64,000 nt of DNA from NCBI RefSeq assembly GCF_011799805.1, contig NZ_WXUB01000005.1:248001-312000 (forward strand), read 5' to 3'. The notes beneath the pieces were generated by a model. That model made no database searches, was not told the origin of the DNA, and worked only from the letters and a program-made list of their open reading frames with translations. Both the position numbers and the translations under genes were made by a program. This DNA is from Maribellus sediminis. Its GTDB lineage: Bacteria > Bacteroidota > Bacteroidia > Bacteroidales > Prolixibacteraceae. The first letter of the stretch is position 1. The number at the start of each line of letters is the position of its first letter. Shown in pieces: positions 51,310 to 59,769 of this stretch.

Positions 51310-52725
51310 TTAAATATTGTGATCTCTTCTAAAATCGTCGACAACCTTTTTCAGGCGTTTGCTTTTTAGCGATTTTGGGTAAATATCAAACAGGTAGTTG
51401 ATGTTTTCAAAATCCTGTTTCATCGCCGACCGCAGCCATTCGAAAGCCACTTTTTGCTTTTTGTCTTCGAGCAGGAACGACACCAGGCGGTATTTTAACA
51501 TCGAATCATCGTTCTTATCGATGGCCTTTTCCAGCAGTTTCACCGCTTTATCGTTCTGATCCATTGATCGCAGCGTTTCGGCCCAGGTTAGCCACAGTTC
51601 GGTATTTTCGGAATCCACTTTGGCGCCTTGTTTAAAAGCTTTTATTGCTTCTTCCATACGGCCGGCATCTTTGTAAACCTTGCCCATGGTGAGCCAGTAT
51701 TCCGAATTTTCTTTGTCGAGTTTCGCGGCCTTTTTAATAAATACAAGGCTTTCGTCGAATTTACGCTCAATCCACATTAGCAAGCCCAGTCCAAACCAGG
51801 CTGTGTCGTTATCCGAATTTATCTGGATGGCTTTCTGATAACTGGCTTCCGCTTTAAAGCTTTCTTCCAGGTTCAGGTAACACTCGCCGATGTAACAATA
51901 TGCATCGTCGTTATCGGGATCCAATTCCAGGTATTCGTTGTATTTCTCAATCGCCTTTTCAAATTTGCCCGAGTTGGCCAGAGCATTTCCAATATTGAAA
52001 AGTGCCATGTGGAAGTTCTCGTTAATAGCCAGCGCATATTCGTAGGCTTCAATGGCTTTTTTATGCTTTTCTGCCTTGTTGTACACAATTCCCAGGTTGA
52101 ACCAGGCTGTGTAATTATATACATCGTTATCGATAAAGCGATTGTAATAGGCGATACTTTTTTTGTAATCGCCCATCTGATCGGAGAAAAACGCCAAATC
52201 GTACAACACCAGATCATTTTCGGGATTGATCTCGTGGGCCTGACGCAGGTACGAAAATGCTTTTTTTATCTCTCCTATCTGAATATGCGCTGAAGCAATG
52301 TGATACAGAATTTCATCGGCATCACCATCGGCATATTTAACGGCTTTACCAAACGCAAAGCGCGCTTCGGTTTCCTGACCCATGATCAGGTAGGCCGATC
52401 CTTTCAGCAAATAAACATCCGGATTGCGTTCTTCCACCCGTTCGGCAAAATCGAGGTACTTCTGTGCCTGATTGTATTTGCCCTGGCTAATAAGAATCTG
52501 TGCATATTTCAACTGAAGCGCTACCGCGTTGGGGTGTATCTGGATGCCTTGTTTGGCCGCAATTTCAGAAGCGTTTAAATCGCCTTCTTCCATTAGCTGG
52601 TCAACAATACCTTCAAATTCAGAAACATCAAAGTACCTTTTTCTACCAGATATCAGCGAGCTTTTAAATTGCTTTAATGCCTCACTCCAATCCTCTTCAC
52701 TAAAATTATCTCTTTCCTCGTTCAT
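51310..52725 (-). CDS. TPR-repeat protein
   Basis: 471 residues from the ATG at 52725. About eleven tandem tetratricopeptide repeats span residues of about 55-430, e.g. AWFNLGIVYNKAEKHKKAIE, ALFNIGNALANSGKFEKAIE, AYCYIGECYLNLEESFKAEA. No signal peptide or membrane segment, so it is cytosolic. TPR proteins act as binding scaffolds; the partner is not shown. It is well conserved in Bacteroidota by impression. Transcribed separately from the EamA gene 100 bp downstream. Confidence 0.92.
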   Translation of the reverse strand: MNEERDNFSEEDWSEALKQFKSSLISGRKRYFDVSEFEGIVDQLMEEGDLNASEIAAKQGIQIHPNAVALQLKYAQILISQGKYNQAQKYLDFAERVEERNPDVYLLKGSAYLIMGQETEARFAFGKAVKYADGDADEILYHIASAHIQIGEIKKAFSYLRQAHEINPENDLVLYDLAFFSDQMGDYKKSIAYYNRFIDNDVYNYTAWFNLGIVYNKAEKHKKAIEAYEYALAINENFHMALFNIGNALANSGKFEKAIEKYNEYLELDPDNDDAYCYIGECYLNLEESFKAEASYQKAIQINSDNDTAWFGLGLLMWIERKFDESLVFIKKAAKLDKENSEYWLTMGKVYKDAGRMEEAIKAFKQGAKVDSENTELWLTWAETLRSMDQNDKAVKLLEKAIDKNDDSMLKYRLVSFLLEDKKQKVAFEWLRSAMKQDFENINYLFDIYPKSLKSKRLKKVVDDFRRDHNI

Positions 52726-52778
52726 TGGCAAAAATGAGTTCGCGAAATTAATAATTAAACGGCAAAGAAAAAAACCGG

Positions 52779-54305
52779 TTAAAGATGCTGATCTCTAAGC
52801 AGATCGTTTACCGTTTTAACAGGGTTAAAGGTCTCGATCGGAACTTCAACAAATAGCGTATTCCAGTCGCTCATAGCGCCGTTCCACAGACCAGGTAATT
52901 CCTGTGCTTTTAGTTCTTTTCCGTCTTTTGATTTTTTTGAAATAAAACCCGTCGCCGGATCCGTATATTTTGTCAAATCGTATTTTTCGTGCCTGTAATT
53001 TTTTACACCACAAACCAAATCAACCGGGTTGAAGTGCGTGGCGTGTTTGGCAATGGTCTGTTGCTGAACGCTGTCGGGATCGATCTGCGAACTTTCAACA
53101 ACCTGCAGCGAAACAGTGCCGTCGGCATTTTGTGCCCAGAATGGCCCTCCACCGGGTTCGCCTTCGTTTCTTACCATTCCGCAAACGCGCAAAGGGCGGT
53201 TCAGCTTTTCTTTCAGGTAGTGGTAGAGTTCTTCTTTTTCAGTATAATACTGACTTTCGGCCGGTTTTGTATTCAGCGTATTTTCCAAAAAGTTAGCTAC
53301 CTCGGCCAGAAAGGCACTTTCCAACGCTACATAATGCTTCTCATTCAGCTCTTTCTGATAGATAAAAAGTTTTGCCTGGTGTTTCAATAGAACTCCGGCT
53401 AGTGCTTTTTTATAATCGATGGTTGCCAGCTTCAAATGATCGGGCACCACATTGTCAATGTTCTTGATAAAAATAATGTCGGCATTCAGATCGTTCAGGT
53501 TCTCGATGAGCGCACCGTGTCCTCCCGGGCGGAACAACAACGAGTCGTCATCGTTTCTGAACGGTTCATTGTTCATATCAACAGCAATGGTATCGGTTGA
53601 TGGTTTTTGCTGACTAAAGCTCACATCGAATTTTACGTCGAGTTCTCTCTCGTATTTTTCTCTAACGGAGGCAAAAAGTGTTTCAAAACCTGCCTGATGT
53701 TCCGGCGAAACAGTAAAATGTATGCGTACATTTCTGTCCCTGTCGCAGGCATATTTGGCTCCTTCTACCAGGTGCTCTTCGAATGGTGTACGCGCGCCGT
53801 GTTTGTATGAGTGGAACTTCAGCAAACCCTTTGGTTTACTGCCGTATCCCAGACCTGAATCACCCAGTAAAAAATCGATTTTGTTTTTTACGGTGGCTTC
53901 CATCCCTGCTTTTTCTATACTTGCTTTCAGCTCGTCGGCAAAAGCAAATTTGTCGAGTTCTGCAATGTACTGGGCAGCGTCTTTATTTGCACTCAGCACT
54001 TCATCTTCCGGTTTTGTTTCGCAGGCTTCCGAAGCTTCAAACAATGCTTTAAACATACGACTGGCAGCACCCGATGCAGGTACAAACTTCAGTGGTTTTG
54101 TTCCCCCGGCTACTTTCTCGTCGTAAAGCGCCATGCGTTTTTGCAGCGTCTCTTCGTTTAATTTAATGATGCCGTTTCCAACGGACGCGGCTTCTTCTAT
54201 GGGTAAGTATGGAAATCCTTTTTTGAAATTTTCGATCTGTGTCAGAACGGTCTTTGTCTCACTCCCTCTTTGTTTTATCAGTAACTTATCCTTTTCTGAG
54301 AACAT
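52779..54305 (-). CDS. DUF4301 family protein
   Basis: 508 residues. The sequence fits DUF4301, a Bacteroidota family with a nucleotidyltransferase-like fold: LKFVPASGAASRMFKALFEA near residue 75 (a GxGxR-type loop as in sugar-nucleotide transferases), GLGYGSKPKGLLKFHSY, RTPFEEHLVEGAKYA, FRPGGHGALIENLNDL, DIIFIKNIDNVVPD and RVCGMVRNEGEPGGGPFW. These are the pattern of a pyrophosphorylase-like active site, but the reaction is unknown. Divergent from the radical SAM gene. Confidence 0.88.
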   Translation of the reverse strand: MFSEKDKLLIKQRGSETKTVLTQIENFKKGFPYLPIEEAASVGNGIIKLNEETLQKRMALYDEKVAGGTKPLKFVPASGAASRMFKALFEASEACETKPEDEVLSANKDAAQYIAELDKFAFADELKASIEKAGMEATVKNKIDFLLGDSGLGYGSKPKGLLKFHSYKHGARTPFEEHLVEGAKYACDRDRNVRIHFTVSPEHQAGFETLFASVREKYERELDVKFDVSFSQQKPSTDTIAVDMNNEPFRNDDDSLLFRPGGHGALIENLNDLNADIIFIKNIDNVVPDHLKLATIDYKKALAGVLLKHQAKLFIYQKELNEKHYVALESAFLAEVANFLENTLNTKPAESQYYTEKEELYHYLKEKLNRPLRVCGMVRNEGEPGGGPFWAQNADGTVSLQVVESSQIDPDSVQQQTIAKHATHFNPVDLVCGVKNYRHEKYDLTKYTDPATGFISKKSKDGKELKAQELPGLWNGAMSDWNTLFVEVPIETFNPVKTVNDLLRDQHL

Positions 54306-54440
54306 ATTGTATCGTTTAAGATCAGTTTAAAATTAGGTATTTGATTCCTGAATTGAAACCGATTTCAGGTCTGATTGTGCCGAAAGTTTTCAATATTTGT
54401 TGATAAGTTTTTGTAACCCTGAGAGCTACTGATTTTTATC

Positions 54441-54448
54441 TATTTTTG
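54441..54448 (+). promoter_or_regulatory. Probable promoter of the YhcC-like gene, -7 element
   Basis: TATTTTTG matches TAnnTTTG and lies 19 bp before the start at 54468. A TTTG at 54410-54413 is further away than usual for the -33 box. Confidence 0.45.
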
Positions 54449-54467
54449 TGACCTTAAATTAAAGTTA

Positions 54468-55409
54468 ATGAATTTGGGGATTTATAGCTGGGGACACGAA
54501 CGACGTTACAATGATTTTCCGACCTATTTCAGGAACCTGTTTTCGGAGCGGGTGCAAAAGGTTTCAATTGATGCCGGATTCACCTGCCCGAACCGCGATG
54601 GCTCGAAGGGTGTTGGAGGATGCACCTATTGTAATAACAAAACGTTTAAACCCACCTATTGTAATCTCGAAAACAGTGTAAGTAGCCAGGTGCAAAAAGG
54701 CATCGATTTTTTTGCGAAGAAATACAAGTCGATGAAATTTCTGGCCTACTTTCAGGCCTACACTAATACTTATGCGCCCCTCGACGATTTGAGACTTTTG
54801 TACGAAGAGGCGCTGGAACACCCCAAGATTGTTGGCCTCGTTATTTCTACACGTCCCGATGCGGTGTATCCCGAGCTGCTGGATTACCTGGCCGAATTGA
54901 GTAAAAAAGTATATGTTATGGTAGAATTCGGTGTTGAATCGCACCTTGACCGAACGCTGGAAAGCATTAACCGCGGACATACTTTTGCTGAATCGGTTTG
55001 GGCAATGGAAGAAACGGCGAAACGTGGGATCAACAATTGCGCGCACATGATTCTGGGATTGCCGGGTGAAAGCCACGAAGATTTGATGGAGCAGGCCCGG
55101 GTTATTTCACAACTGCCTGTTAAAAACCTGAAACTGCACCAACTGCAAATTCATAAACGCACAGTGCTGGAAAAGCAATTTAGCGAGAGCCCGGAACGAT
55201 TTAGATTGTACACAGCAGAAGAATACACCGACCTGGTGGTTGATTACCTCGAATTGCTGAATCCGGCGATTATTGTTGAGCGTTTTATAAGTCAGGCGCC
55301 ATACGATATGCTGATCGCACCAAAGTGGGGACTCAAAAACTTTGAATTTGTAGCCAAAGTTGAGAAGCGTCTTTCCGAAAGAGATACGTGGCAAGGGAGG
55401 TTATTTTAA
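54468..55409 (+). CDS. TIGR01212-family radical SAM protein (YhcC-like)
   Basis: 313 residues. The N-terminus holds KVSIDAGFTCPNRDGSKGVGGCTYC, giving the C-x14-15-C-x2-C cluster arrangement characteristic of the YhcC family rather than the usual C-x3-C-x2-C. Further motifs: FLAYFQAYTNTYAP, GLVISTRPDAVYPELLDYL, VEFGVESHLDRTLESINRGH and HMILGLPGESHEDLMEQARV. It generates a 5'-deoxyadenosyl radical; the substrate of the family is not established. Confidence 0.93.
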   Translation: MNLGIYSWGHERRYNDFPTYFRNLFSERVQKVSIDAGFTCPNRDGSKGVGGCTYCNNKTFKPTYCNLENSVSSQVQKGIDFFAKKYKSMKFLAYFQAYTNTYAPLDDLRLLYEEALEHPKIVGLVISTRPDAVYPELLDYLAELSKKVYVMVEFGVESHLDRTLESINRGHTFAESVWAMEETAKRGINNCAHMILGLPGESHEDLMEQARVISQLPVKNLKLHQLQIHKRTVLEKQFSESPERFRLYTAEEYTDLVVDYLELLNPAIIVERFISQAPYDMLIAPKWGLKNFEFVAKVEKRLSERDTWQGRLF

Positions 55410-55522
55410 TAAGCAAATGTTACGAAACCAATCGTTTTTCTGTTCTCAATTCTCCCCTTGAGGGGAATCAGAGGGCTGATTTTGTGATCTAGAAGAAAAT
55501 CTAAGTTTGAAAACACTGTGGT

Positions 55523-55607
55523 ACTTAGAACTTCTTCGTGGCTCTTTGTGTACCGTTTTTTTGTTACAATAAGAACCACAAAGTAGACACTAAGAACCTC
55601 AAAAGTC
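55523..55607 (-). repeat. Empty inverted array of about 10-bp repeats after the GH92 gene
   Basis: Plus-strand units of type YWCTTNGTGK (TACTTAGAAC, TTCTTCGTGG, CTCTTTGTGT; about 55523-55552) face inverted units (ACCACAAAGT, ACACTAAGAA and relatives; about 55571-55605) across a T-rich loop. It begins at the GH92 stop codon on the minus strand. Same design as the solo element at 16284-16410; no gene inside. Confidence 0.6.
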
Positions 55608-57929
55608 TTAAATCTTTGGTTTGTCACTCATGTAAAATTTCAACTCACCACCATTAATAATATAGCTGTGTTTGATCGACAGTGAATTCAAAACCTCACC
55701 GTTCAACTCCACTTTTTCGACGTACACATTTTCCGGACTTTGATTCACAGCCTCAATTTTTAATGTTTTTCCGTTATCAAGCTTTAGGGTTGCCGATTTT
55801 ACCATTGGGCTTCCCAAAGCGTATTCATCAGAGCCGGGAAGGACAGGATAGAATCCCAGCGAACTGAAAATATACCAGGCACTCATCTGGCCGGCATCGT
55901 CGTTTCCGCAAAGACCATCTACTTTGTTTTTATACATGGTGTCGAGGATCATCCGCACCCGTTCCTGTGTTTTCCACGGCTGGTTGGTCCAGTTGTATAA
56001 ATACGGAATATGATGCCCCGGTTCGTTACCGTGTACATAATTTCCGATCATTCCATCGCGGGTAATGTCTTCGTTCTTTTCAATGTATTTATCGGCCACC
56101 TCGGTAGAAAAAAGCTCATCAAGTTGAGCTGCAAATTTGTCTTTTCCGCCCATCAGAGCCACCATCGTGTCGATCTGCTGAGGTACATAAAGCCCGTAGT
56201 TCCACGCATTTCCTTCAATAAAACCCTGGCCGTGAGTATCCATCGGATCAAATTCTGCGCGCCAGGACCCATCTTCGTGTTTGGGCCGCATAAAACCAAT
56301 TTGGCTGTCGTAAACATTTCTGTACGATTCCGAACGCTTCATGTATTCAACGTAGACATCGGTTTTTCCGAGTTTTTTCGCTAGCTGGGCAATGCACCAG
56401 TCGTTGTAGGCATACTCGAGTGTAAGCGAAACCGAGTACGGACTGCCTTCTTCCGAAACATAGCCTTGTTCCATATACTCCCCAATTCCGTTAAAATATG
56501 CCACTTTTGAAGTACTGATGCAGGCATCAAGTGCTTTTTCAAGATCGGCATCGGTAGTTTCTTTGGCAAAAGCATCGGCAATTACCGAAACCGAATGGTA
56601 ACCGATCATACACCAGTTTTCGTTGGCATAGTGGCTCCAGATCGGAAGCATGTGGTGTACGCTTTGCTCCTGGTGGGCCAGCATTGATTTTACCATGTCG
56701 CTGTTGCGCTGCGGATCCAGAATATTAAAAAGCGGATGCAGTGCCCGGTAGGTATCCCAAAGCGAGAAAATGGTGTAGTTGGTAAAACCGTCGCTTTGAT
56801 GAATATTCTGGTCGAGACCGAGGTATTGCCCGTCGACATCTTCGTAAATAATGGGGCTGAGTTTCGAGTGGTAAAGAGCCGTGTAAAAGGAATACAATTC
56901 TTCCTCCGTAGAAGTTACCACATCCACTTTTGCGAGTTCCTCGTTCCACTTTTGGCGTGCTTCCGTTTTTACAGCTTCAAAATCCCAATCGGGTATTTCA
57001 GCCTCCATATTTTTCAGTGCACCTTCGGTACTCACCGATGAAAGTGCAAATTTTATCTTGATTTTTTCATTCTGTTGAGCGTCGAAATTAAAGTAGGCAC
57101 GAATATTTCTTCCGGCCATTTCAGGGAAATTCTCATCTTCCGAAAAGCGGCGGTAAAATCCGTTGTAGCTTGCCGGGTCGTATTTTTTGTGCCCGTAACT
57201 TTCGAAGGGTTTCGAGAATGCCATCGCGAAATAAACCTTGCGGTTGCGTGCCCAGCCCTTTGTTTGCCGGAATCCTGTCACCAGCGAATCGTTTTCAACA
57301 CGAATAAAGGTCCACACGTTTTTCTCGGGATAATTGTAGATGTTATATACAAGATCGAGCAGAATGTGCGCATCGCCCGGTTCTTCAAACGTGTATTGGT
57401 GAAAACCAACACGATCGCTGGCCGTAAGTTCGGCTTTAATATTGTAATCGTCGAGATGAACCTTGTAATAACCCGGTTCGGCAGTTTCTGTGTCGTGTGA
57501 AAATTGCGAGTGATAGCCACTTCCCGGCTGATCGGCTTTTCCCGGCTCAAGGTTTAGTTGTCCGGTGGTTGGCATCACCAGAAAATCGCCCAGGTCGGAA
57601 TGACCGACACCGCTAAAATGTGTATGGCTAAATCCAAAGATCGTATTATCGTCGTATTGGTAACCCGAACAATAACGGTATGTTTCTCCGTTGTACTGAC
57701 CGTCGATTGAATAGGGTTCCTCGTTGGTGTCCGGACTAAGCTGAACACCTCCAAAAGGCGTGGTGGCGCCGGGGTAGGTATGCCCCATATTTTTAGTGCC
57801 CACCATCGGGTTGACATATTTTGCAAGATCGGGTACGGTCGTATTTTCTTTTTTAGAAGGTGTTTGGGTAGGTTGGCACGAAAACAAGGTAAGTGCTGAA
57901 ACGGTCAGCAGCGCAATTTTCTTAATCAT
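55608..57929 (-). CDS. GH92 alpha-mannosidase lipoprotein
   Basis: 773 residues. Lipoprotein signal (IKKIALLTVSALTLFSCQP). GH92 landmarks run throughout: YVNPMVGTKNMGHTYPGATTPFGGVQLSPDT, SGYQYDDNTIFGFSHTHFSGVGHSD, GYYKVHLDDYNIKAELTASDRVG, FYTALYHSKLSPIIYEDVDG, FSLWDTYRALHPLF, GNEPGHHIPYLYNW and GNDDAGQMSAWYIFSSLGFYPV. These calcium-dependent enzymes remove alpha-mannose, usually from high-mannose N-glycans or yeast mannan. It is not flanked by SusC/SusD or other glycosidases, so it is not a classical polysaccharide-utilisation locus. Confidence 0.95.
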   Translation of the reverse strand: MIKKIALLTVSALTLFSCQPTQTPSKKENTTVPDLAKYVNPMVGTKNMGHTYPGATTPFGGVQLSPDTNEEPYSIDGQYNGETYRYCSGYQYDDNTIFGFSHTHFSGVGHSDLGDFLVMPTTGQLNLEPGKADQPGSGYHSQFSHDTETAEPGYYKVHLDDYNIKAELTASDRVGFHQYTFEEPGDAHILLDLVYNIYNYPEKNVWTFIRVENDSLVTGFRQTKGWARNRKVYFAMAFSKPFESYGHKKYDPASYNGFYRRFSEDENFPEMAGRNIRAYFNFDAQQNEKIKIKFALSSVSTEGALKNMEAEIPDWDFEAVKTEARQKWNEELAKVDVVTSTEEELYSFYTALYHSKLSPIIYEDVDGQYLGLDQNIHQSDGFTNYTIFSLWDTYRALHPLFNILDPQRNSDMVKSMLAHQEQSVHHMLPIWSHYANENWCMIGYHSVSVIADAFAKETTDADLEKALDACISTSKVAYFNGIGEYMEQGYVSEEGSPYSVSLTLEYAYNDWCIAQLAKKLGKTDVYVEYMKRSESYRNVYDSQIGFMRPKHEDGSWRAEFDPMDTHGQGFIEGNAWNYGLYVPQQIDTMVALMGGKDKFAAQLDELFSTEVADKYIEKNEDITRDGMIGNYVHGNEPGHHIPYLYNWTNQPWKTQERVRMILDTMYKNKVDGLCGNDDAGQMSAWYIFSSLGFYPVLPGSDEYALGSPMVKSATLKLDNGKTLKIEAVNQSPENVYVEKVELNGEVLNSLSIKHSYIINGGELKFYMSDKPKI

Positions 57930-58054
57930 AAGGCTTGTTGTAACAGGTTAATCGTCCGAAGTTTTTTCGAAACGCCTGTAAAGCTATCAAATTTAGGGGA
58001 AACGAATAAAGCGAAGAATTAAAAAATACCGGAGATTTGATCCTGAATTACGAT

Positions 58055-58477
58055 TTAATCTATTTTATGTTTCATCGTTCGGTCATCGATAACCACCAGA
58101 CGGTATTTATGGCCGTCCATCACAACCCGGTGCGAATCGATGTGCAGGTGTTTTGTCTTCACCTTGTTGTTAATCACAAAATCGCGAATCAGTTCCATTT
58201 CCGAAATGTTACCCGAAAGCAACTCGCGCAACTGGCAATGTTTACAGAATCCATTGTCTGATACATCGAACTTTTCACGTTGTGTACAGCCCATAACTTC
58301 GCAGAACTCGTGATCGATGATATCACCCTTGTCGCTTTTAGTTAATTCCTGAAAAGGCTTGTTAAAGTATCGTACTTTAAAATCGTGATCGGTAAGAAAT
58401 ATGGCTTGCGGGTGGTGTTCTATCAGTTGGTTGACCAGGTCGTTGGCCTCTTCAACTCTGCAAAATTCTAATCTCAT
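58055..58477 (-). CDS. Single PAS-domain protein with a cysteine cluster
   Basis: 140 residues from the ATG at 58477. One PAS-like domain (LIEHHPQAIFLTDHDFKVRYFNKPFQELTK, then a DIIDHEF loop and VVMDGHKYRLVVIDD as the last strand). Inserted is a cysteine group FCEVMGC, then KHC after GF: a C-x4-C-x13-C-x2-C pattern that could bind a metal or an iron-sulfur cluster. There is no output domain. A small sensor or adaptor protein is likely; family not named. Confidence 0.75.
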   Translation of the reverse strand: MRLEFCRVEEANDLVNQLIEHHPQAIFLTDHDFKVRYFNKPFQELTKSDKGDIIDHEFCEVMGCTQREKFDVSDNGFCKHCQLRELLSGNISEMELIRDFVINNKVKTKHLHIDSHRVVMDGHKYRLVVIDDRTMKHKID

Positions 58478-58961
58478 GACGCTCAAGTTTTACAGGTTAG
58501 TAACTGTTGGCTGATCTGCAGCAATGAAAATTGAGTAAATTGAAATTAGGCATTATTCGCCAATAATTCAATCAAACATGTTTAAGAAGCTAAAAAAATG
58601 CTGATTGCAAGAAGTCGGAAGACAGATGCCGAGGTAATAAGGAACTGTTCTTTAAAAGAGAGAACAGTTCCCTAGAACTAGGATCCCTGATCCTCGCTGC
58701 TTCATAATTCTAAATCTTCAATCCCTGCCCGTCCATTCAGGCGGGTCAAACAACGTTTATAATTCTGGATTAGAATGTTGGTTGGTGAATGTAGTTTGGA
58801 AAATGAGATACCTCTCCGTCAATTGCCGGATCGGGATGACAATTGCTAAATTTGATTCGCGGCACCAGATAATTCACATACTAATTACAGATCATTTAGC
58901 GCCGCGAGTTCAGAACATACATTGTCATTCCGAAGGAGGTACGACTGAGGAATCTAATACA
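58478..58961. other. Repeat-rich intergenic region
   Basis: About 480 bp with no credible gene between the PAS gene and DUF4197 (both minus). It contains a perfect 11-bp hairpin GGAACTGTTCT / AGAACAGTTCC (58641-58671, 9-nt loop) and small palindromes beside it (CCTAGAACTAGG). Two inverted remnants of a repeat common in Bacteroidota are also present: GGGATGACAATTG near 58835 and ATTGTCATTCCGAAGGAG at 58921-58938. It looks like accumulated repeat debris. Confidence 0.6.
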
Positions 58962-58989
58962 CGAAGCTCAAAGCTCAAAGCTCAGAGCT
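58962..58989 (-). repeat. Single-arm array of four 7-bp units after the DUF4197 stop
   Basis: Four consecutive units (CGAAGCT, CAAAGCT, CAAAGCT, CAGAGCT) lie in a row, ending 3 bp from the DUF4197 stop codon. No inverted partner is evident. Same unit length and position after a stop as the arrays in the efflux operon. Confidence 0.65.
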
Positions 58990-58992
58990 TTC

Positions 58993-59748
58993 TTATTTAT
59001 CCACCGAACCAAACACACGTTTCAGCAGCGTTGTTACCCGTGCTGCAGGATTTTCGCGGATCTGTTTTTCTTCGGCTGCAATTTTCAAAAATAAACCGTC
59101 CAGCGCTTTTTGTGTCAGGTAATCTTCCAGTTCAGTATCCACCGGTTTTAATCCGGCAAATTGTCCGGCCACGCTGTTGGCTATTTTGTTGTATTTCCCT
59201 GTAAGTGAATCCCAGCTTTCTTTTGTTGAAATGTTGCCAACCAGGTCTTTCTCAACCGATGCTTTAATTTTGGGTTGATACAATTGAAACAACTGGTCGT
59301 AGGTGGTTGTGTACAGATACTTGGTTGCTGCATTTTCGTTACCATTTAAAATTCCCATGGCATCAGAAAAAGACATGCTTTTAATGCTGTTCACAAAAAT
59401 AGGAGCGGCTTCTTTGGCAGCATCCTCGGCTGCCCGGTTAATGTGTAGCAGTACGTCTTCAACCAGGTCCTCGCCGCCGGGTATTTTTTTGATGTTATCA
59501 ACGATAATATCCGCTTCGGGTGGTAGCATTATTTTTACCAGTTCATCCTTGTAATACGCGTCAACCGTGCCCAATAGGTCTGCTGAATTATTTGCTCCGG
59601 TGATCAGGGCTTCTTTTAAACCGGCAATTATTTCGTTTTGACTTAAAGGTGCATTCATGTCGAGTGTTTGTTGTGCCAGTTGTGTTAACTCAGCACAACT
59701 ACTCAGGAAAATGGCAAGCAGCAAAGGAAGAACTCTTTTAACGATCAT
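58993..59748 (-). CDS. DUF4197 lipoprotein-like exported protein
   Basis: 251 residues. Lipoprotein signal with lipobox FLSSCAEL. The DUF4197 domain follows: IIAGLKEALITGANNSADLLGTVDAYY, KIMLPPEADIIVDNIKKIPGG, LLHINRAAEDAAKEAAPIFVNSIKSMSFSDAMGIL, ATKYLYTTTYDQLFQLYQPKI and LTQKALDGLFLKIAAEE near the end. It is mostly helical and periplasmic; function unknown. It lies 21 bp downstream of the YgiQ gene on the same strand. Confidence 0.92.
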   Translation of the reverse strand: MIVKRVLPLLLAIFLSSCAELTQLAQQTLDMNAPLSQNEIIAGLKEALITGANNSADLLGTVDAYYKDELVKIMLPPEADIIVDNIKKIPGGEDLVEDVLLHINRAAEDAAKEAAPIFVNSIKSMSFSDAMGILNGNENAATKYLYTTTYDQLFQLYQPKIKASVEKDLVGNISTKESWDSLTGKYNKIANSVAGQFAGLKPVDTELEDYLTQKALDGLFLKIAAEEKQIRENPAARVTTLLKRVFGSVDK

Positions 59749-59769
59749 AACTTAACAGGGTTTTATGTC

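Noticed and set aside
55608-57929. Polysaccharide-utilisation locus around the GH92 gene
   Set aside because: No SusC/SusD pair, sulfatase or other glycosidase lies next to it; the TonB receptor at 32-34.7 kb is far away and lacks SusD.
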